In this document: positions 30,581 to 34,391 of the stretch, piece after piece | How positions within the stretch are numbered: the first letter of the stretch is position 1 | Layout of the letters: each line of letters begins with the position of its first letter | DNA from: Betaproteobacteria bacterium RIFCSPLOWO2_02_FULL_67_26 | Lineage (GTDB): Bacteria; Pseudomonadota; Gammaproteobacteria; Burkholderiales; SG8-41 | Assembly: GCA_001771935.1 (NCBI GenBank) | Contig: MERD01000024.1 | Coordinates: 38,402-72,792, forward strand | DNA: 34,391 bases | Reading direction: 5' to 3' | Position numbers and translations under genes: made by a program | Notes under the pieces: model-generated | What the model saw: only the letters and a program-made list of their open reading frames with translations | The model's database searches: none | What the model was told of the DNA's origin: nothing

Positions 30581-32698
30581 ATGCAAGCCGCGGCCGCCGC
30601 GCTGTTCAAGGACTGGTCCGGCTACCTCAAGCCGGAGGACATCTCGCGGCTCGAGTCGGCGTTCCAGTTCAGCGAGCAGGCGCACGAGGGCCAGTTCCGC
30701 CAGTCGGGGGAGCCTTACGTCTCGCATCCCCTGGCGGTCGCCAACATCCTCGCCCAGTGGCACCTCGATTCGCAGGCGCTCACCGCCGCCCTCCTGCATG
30801 ACGTGATGGAGGACACCTCGGTCACCAAGACCGAGATCTCCCGCAACTTCGGCAAGCCCGTCGCCGAGCTGGTGGACGGCGTCTCCAAGCTCGACCGGAT
30901 CGAGTTCGAGTCGCACGCGGAGGCGCAGGCCGAGAATTTCCGCAAGATGCTGCTGGCCATGGCGCGCGACGTGCGCGTCATCCTGATCAAGCTCGCCGAC
31001 CGCCTGCACAACATGCGGACCCTCGACGCGGTCACGCCCGACAAGCGGCGCCGCATCGCGCGCGAGACGCTCGACATCTATGCCCCGATCGCAAACCGCC
31101 TGGGGTTGAACAGCATCTACCAGGAGCTCGAGGACCTGTCGCTGAAGCACCTCTACCCCGACCGCCACCGCGTGCTCGCCAAGGCGGTGAAAGCGGCGCG
31201 CGGCAACCGCCGCGAAGTGGTGGGCAAGGTGCTGGACGCGATCAAGCGCAAGTTGAAGAGCGCCGGCGTCGAGGCCCACGCGCTGGGCCGCGAGAAGCAC
31301 CTGCACTCGATCTACCGCAAGATGCGCGAGAAGCACCTCACGTTCGCGCAGGTCCAGGACGTGTACGGCTTCCGCATCATCGTCAACGACGTGCCGTCCT
31401 GCTATGTCGCGCTCGGCGCCCTGCACGGCCTCTACAAGCCGATCCCGGGCAAGTTCAAGGACTACATCGCCATCCCCAAGTCAAACGGCTACCAGTCGCT
31501 GCACACCACGCTGTTCGGCCCCTTCAGCACGCCGATCGAGGTGCAGATCCGCACCCAGGAGATGCACAAGATCGCGGAAGCGGGCGTGGCCTCGCACTGG
31601 CTCTACAAGGACTCGGACACCTCGCTCTCCGACCTGCAGAAGAAGACGCACCAGTGGCTGCAGAGCCTGCTCGAGATCCAGTCGCAATCGGGAGACTCCG
31701 CCGAGTTCCTCGAGCACCTCAAGGTGGACCTGTTTCCGGACGCGGTCTACGTCTTCACGCCCAAGGGCAAGATCCTGTCGTTGCCGCGCGGGGCGACCGC
31801 GGTGGACTTCGCATACGCCGTGCATACCGATATCGGCAACCGCTGCGTGGCCGTCAAGATCAACCAGGAGCTGATGCCGCTGCGGACCGAGCTGAAGAAC
31901 GGCGACCGCGTCGAGATCATCACCGCGGCGCACGCCAAGCCCAACCCGCTGTGGCTCAACTTCGTGACGACCGGCAAGGCGCGCTCGCGCATCCGGCACT
32001 TCCTCAAGACCATGCACTTCCAGGAATCGGCGAAGCTCGGCGAGCGGCTGCTCAACCAGGCGCTGGCCGCGCTCGGGGCCGCGCCCGCGGAGATCAAGGA
32101 AGCGCAATGGGACAAGTTCGTGCGCGACGCCGGCGCCAAGGCCCGCCAGGAGGTCCTCGCCGACATCGGGCTCGGCAAGCGCCTCGCCGCGGTCGTGGCC
32201 CGGCGCGTCCTCTCGCGCAGCGAGCCCGGGCCGCACGAGACGCCCGCCCCCGGCTCCGTCATCATCCGCGGCTCGGAGGGCATGGCCGTGCAGTTCGCCA
32301 GCTGCTGCCGGCCGATCCCCGGGGACCCCATCATCGGGCTCATCAGCAAGGGACAGGGGATGGTCATCCACACCCACGACTGCCCGGTCGTCGCCAAGGC
32401 CCGCCACGATCCCGAGCGCATGCTCGACGTGGCGTGGGACCCCGAGACGCGGAAGCTGTTCGAGGTCAGCATCAAGCTGGTGGTGGCCAATCAGCGCGGC
32501 GTGCTCGCCAAGGTCGCGGCCGAGATCGCCGAGGCGGACTCCAACATCCAGAACGTCGCGGTCGACCCCGAGGACGGCAGCAGCTACACCAACATGTTCT
32601 TCACGATCCAGGTCTCGAACCGCCTGCACCTCGCGCGCATCGTGCGGGCGCTGCGCCGCATCCCCGAGGTCGTTCGCCTGTCGCGCGTCAAGGGCTAG
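30581..32698 (+). CDS. spoT: Bifunctional (p)ppGpp synthetase/hydrolase
   Basis: The 705-residue RelA/SpoT homologue has an intact HD hydrolase motif (LLHDVMEDT, H73-D74) and KLADRLHNMRTL. The synthetase domain (about 235-345) has GREKHLHSIYRKM, VYGFRIIV and EVQIRT. A TGS domain (about 385-445, PDAVYVFTPKGKILSLPRGAT) and a C-terminal ACT domain (about 630-705) follow. Both catalytic domains look complete, so it can probably make and break the alarmone. Its TAG lies in a CTAG shared with the stop codon of the opposing lipoprotein gene. Confidence 0.96.
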   Translation: MQAAAAALFKDWSGYLKPEDISRLESAFQFSEQAHEGQFRQSGEPYVSHPLAVANILAQWHLDSQALTAALLHDVMEDTSVTKTEISRNFGKPVAELVDGVSKLDRIEFESHAEAQAENFRKMLLAMARDVRVILIKLADRLHNMRTLDAVTPDKRRRIARETLDIYAPIANRLGLNSIYQELEDLSLKHLYPDRHRVLAKAVKAARGNRREVVGKVLDAIKRKLKSAGVEAHALGREKHLHSIYRKMREKHLTFAQVQDVYGFRIIVNDVPSCYVALGALHGLYKPIPGKFKDYIAIPKSNGYQSLHTTLFGPFSTPIEVQIRTQEMHKIAEAGVASHWLYKDSDTSLSDLQKKTHQWLQSLLEIQSQSGDSAEFLEHLKVDLFPDAVYVFTPKGKILSLPRGATAVDFAYAVHTDIGNRCVAVKINQELMPLRTELKNGDRVEIITAAHAKPNPLWLNFVTTGKARSRIRHFLKTMHFQESAKLGERLLNQALAALGAAPAEIKEAQWDKFVRDAGAKARQEVLADIGLGKRLAAVVARRVLSRSEPGPHETPAPGSVIIRGSEGMAVQFASCCRPIPGDPIIGLISKGQGMVIHTHDCPVVAKARHDPERMLDVAWDPETRKLFEVSIKLVVANQRGVLAKVAAEIAEADSNIQNVAVDPEDGSSYTNMFFTIQVSNRLHLARIVRALRRIPEVVRLSRVKG

Positions 32699-32961
32699 CG
32701 GCGGCGCTGGCAGGCGCTGAACCCGTCGTTCCAGCCGCGCATGTAGTCGGCCTCGGTCCTGTAGCGCCCCTCGTTGCGGCGCTGGCTGCGGGTGCCGGCG
32801 CTATCGCAGCCTTCGGTGTAACCCTGCTGGAAGGATGCGGAAAAGCCGCTGAGGTTGACCGGCCGGGTGTCCCCTGCCTCCTGCACGCCCGCGCAGCCCG
32901 AGAGCAGCGCGAGCAGCAACACCCCCCCGCTATACCGTCGTTTGCAGTTCCCGCGTTTCAT
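32695..32961 (-). CDS. Small lipoprotein of unknown function
   Basis: The 88-residue product has a basic N-terminus, hydrophobic segment and lipobox L-S-G-C (Cys23). The mature part is short and ends in ADYMRGWNDGFSACQRRR, with Tyr/Gly/Trp repeats similar to small envelope proteins that carry GY-xx-G motifs. AGGAGG lies upstream of the ATG. The start lies within the 3' end of the upstream membrane-protein gene (32-bp overlap), and the stop overlaps the spoT stop. I do not recognise a named family. Confidence 0.7.
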   Translation of the reverse strand: MKRGNCKRRYSGGVLLLALLSGCAGVQEAGDTRPVNLSGFSASFQQGYTEGCDSAGTRSQRRNEGRYRTEADYMRGWNDGFSACQRRR

Positions 32962-33913
32962 GCGTGGCTCCTCCTGCGACGGACAAAGGTTCCGGTTTGG
33001 GTTGGAGCAGCGCCGGAGCGCGGGCCTTGCCGCCGTTGAATCTGGCGCGACGGACCTCGCGCCCGCTGCCGTCGCAGTAGACGAGCTCGCCGGTGTCGAA
33101 GTCGTAGCGCGGATGGCGCGCGTCGCTCCACTGCTCCAGAAAATACATGTAGAACGGGACGTACAGGCCCAGCCTGGGGTTGTCCGGGTTGTGCGCGAAC
33201 ACGTATTCCGCCTCGCTCTTGACCTCGAAGCCGCTGTGGCAGTACTGCACCCACACGTGGTCGCCGAGCACCACGACCTTCCAGAACGGCTCGCAATCGT
33301 AGAACTTGAGCGTGACCTTCTTGCCGAGCGTGCGCAGCTCGGCCAGGCAGGCGATGCTCGCCTGGACCTCTTCCGCATACGACTGCTGCGTGATCTCGTC
33401 GGGCAGGGAATTGATCCGCTTGGCCGCGCTGCGCGCCGCGGGATCGAGCAGCATCACCCGGATTTCGTAGGCCGAGCGCAGCGGCTCGCGCAACAGGCTA
33501 TCCGCGCCGGCAAAGGTGTCGTAACCGGTCAGCGTCAGGATGCAGGCGTCGCGCGAGGACGGCAGCTTCCGGATCAGCGAGCGCTCGCGCCAGCGGGTGA
33601 ACCAGTTCCTGCGGTGGCGCGCGTAGACCAGCGATGCGGTGTCGGCCACCCTGCCCTTGAGGTGGTTCTCCGACGCCACTCGCCACATGTTGAGTAACAC
33701 GACGAGGGACGCGGCCAGGCTGATTTCCGAGACCAACAGGAGGCCGGCGTCCGCGGCGACCAGCGGCCACCACTGGTACAGGATGTATTGAGCGGCGACC
33801 GGCAGGGAAAATGCGATGCCCAGAGCGAGCAGCGTGATCGCGACGTGCAGCATCGCCTGACGCAGCCCCCATCCCCACCGATCGAACTTCAGGTCAAGAT
33901 AGAATTCGCCCAT
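32930..33913 (-). CDS. Two-helix membrane protein with a soluble C-terminal domain, unknown function
   Basis: The 327-residue product begins MGEFYLDLKFDRWGWGLRQA, with two hydrophobic segments (about 19-45 and 55-78). A cytoplasmic-looking domain follows with LTGYDTFAGADSLLREPL, YEIRVMLLDPAARSAAKRIN, VTLKFYDCEPFWKVVVLGDHVWVQYCHSG and YVFAHN. The alternating strands recall phospholipase-D-like folds, but no HxK motif is present, so no enzyme activity is claimed. ATG 33913 was chosen over an in-frame TTG at 33928 because GGGGAACGGG lies right before it. It is cotranscribed with the lipoprotein gene. Confidence 0.65.
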   Translation of the reverse strand: MGEFYLDLKFDRWGWGLRQAMLHVAITLLALGIAFSLPVAAQYILYQWWPLVAADAGLLLVSEISLAASLVVLLNMWRVASENHLKGRVADTASLVYARHRRNWFTRWRERSLIRKLPSSRDACILTLTGYDTFAGADSLLREPLRSAYEIRVMLLDPAARSAAKRINSLPDEITQQSYAEEVQASIACLAELRTLGKKVTLKFYDCEPFWKVVVLGDHVWVQYCHSGFEVKSEAEYVFAHNPDNPRLGLYVPFYMYFLEQWSDARHPRYDFDTGELVYCDGSGREVRRARFNGGKARAPALLQPKPEPLSVAGGATHETRELQTTV

Positions 33914-33940
33914 TCCCGTTCCCCGCAAAATTGCGGCGCC

Positions 33941-34391
33941 CTATCCGGCGGCGACGACGCCCTGATCGGTCACGCGCACTTTCTGCCCGACGATCAGACC
34001 CGGCAGCGCGCTTTCGTAGAACGTGCGAGTAGTGCCGTCGTTCATGCGCACCCGGACCTGGTAGCGGGCGGATTTCTTGACGTTCTTCTCGATCTCGTGG
34101 CCGGCGTAGGCGCCCGCTCCGGCGCCGGCGACCGTCGCCGCGGTGCGCCCTCTCCCGCGGCCCACCTGGTTGCCGAGTATGCCGCCGACCACGGCGCCGC
34201 CGATGGCGCCGATACCGCTGCCCTCGCCTTCGACCTCGACCACGCGAATCGACTCGATCACGCCGCAGTCACGACAGGCCGCCGCAGTGCTGGTGATGAT
34301 GCGGGGACGGCCGACGCCCCCTTTGGCGGCCGGTGCCGCACCGGATTTCGCGGCCCGATCGCCCCCCGACAGCGCGGCGGGCATCCAGCCC
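33941..34391 (-). CDS. Glycine-zipper outer-membrane protein (SlyB/17-kDa antigen type), 5' end missing
   Basis: The frame is open to the right window edge. The first ATG inside the window (34384) gives 147 residues without a signal sequence, so the true start is probably beyond the edge. The glycine zipper 2TM segment reads GSGIGAIGGAVVGGILGNQV and continues GRGRGRTAATVAGAGAGAYAG. The C-terminal domain has VRMNDGTTRTFYESALPGL-like strands and ends RVTDQGVVAAG. Such proteins stabilise the outer membrane. It lies 27 bp upstream of the membrane-protein gene on the same strand. Confidence 0.82.
   Translation of the reverse strand, partial: GWMPAALSGGDRAAKSGAAPAAKGGVGRPRIITSTAAACRDCGVIESIRVVEVEGEGSGIGAIGGAVVGGILGNQVGRGRGRTAATVAGAGAGAYAGHEIEKNVKKSARYQVRVRMNDGTTRTFYESALPGLIVGQKVRVTDQGVVAAG

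Overview
The window looks like a chromosomal segment of a high-GC betaproteobacterium (Burkholderiales/Nitrosomonadales type). This rests on conserved gene order (kdsD-kdsC-lptC-lptA-lptB-rpoN-hpf-ptsN-hprK-rapZ; rph-rdgB-hemW; yicC-gmk-rpoZ-spoT; thiS-thiG with trmB nearby), on HPr kinase in a Gram-negative LPS-export setting, and on a Bug/TctC-type solute receptor. No rRNA, CRISPR array, integrase or transposase was seen.

Layout. 1-3.3 kb: the 5' part of a leftward membrane protein (probable histidine kinase sensor region), then rightward an ABC-2-like permease, a membrane-anchored unknown and a type IV prepilin with a textbook sigma-54 promoter. 3.35-5.3 kb: leftward Kef-type antiporter. 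5.4-14.8 kb: a long rightward run for Kdo synthesis, LPS transport, sigma-54, ribosome hibernation, PTS-Ntr, HPr kinase, RapZ, a Lon-N-domain protein and a double-thioredoxin protein. 14.8-18.2 kb: leftward mutY and an AsmA-family gene. 18.3-24.6 kb: tctC-like receptor, tRNA-Gly(CCC), thiS-thiG, a leftward CHASE-PAS-PAS-GGDEF-EAL protein and trmB. 24.66-26.25 kb: an integron-type cassette array without integrase. 26.26-28.8 kb: leftward hemW, rdgB, rph. 28.9-32.7 kb: rightward yicC, gmk, rpoZ, spoT. 32.7-34.4 kb: leftward small lipoprotein, membrane protein and glycine-zipper protein, the last cut by the window edge.

The most notable content is the cassette array (24659-26254). Three gene cassettes lie in one orientation. 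Each begins at a TT following a core G, and each ends in an attC-like site whose R'' arm is the reverse complement of that cassette's own first bases (10/10, 9/10 and 9/10 matches). Two attC bodies are identical at 60 of 61 positions. The cassettes carry an antitoxin with an internally deleted ParE-like toxin, an orphan four-helix membrane protein, and a PemK/MazF-like toxin-antitoxin pair. The array sits flush against the stop codon of hemW.

A second theme is short tandem repeats of 7-10 bp at gene boundaries. One heptamer family (GGGATGA)n has entered the hemW reading frame twice, where it encodes the stop-free peptide unit SSLIPHP. Another heptamer frames the start codons of kdsC and rapZ. 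The sigma-54 promoter of the pilin and rpoN itself are both present in the window.
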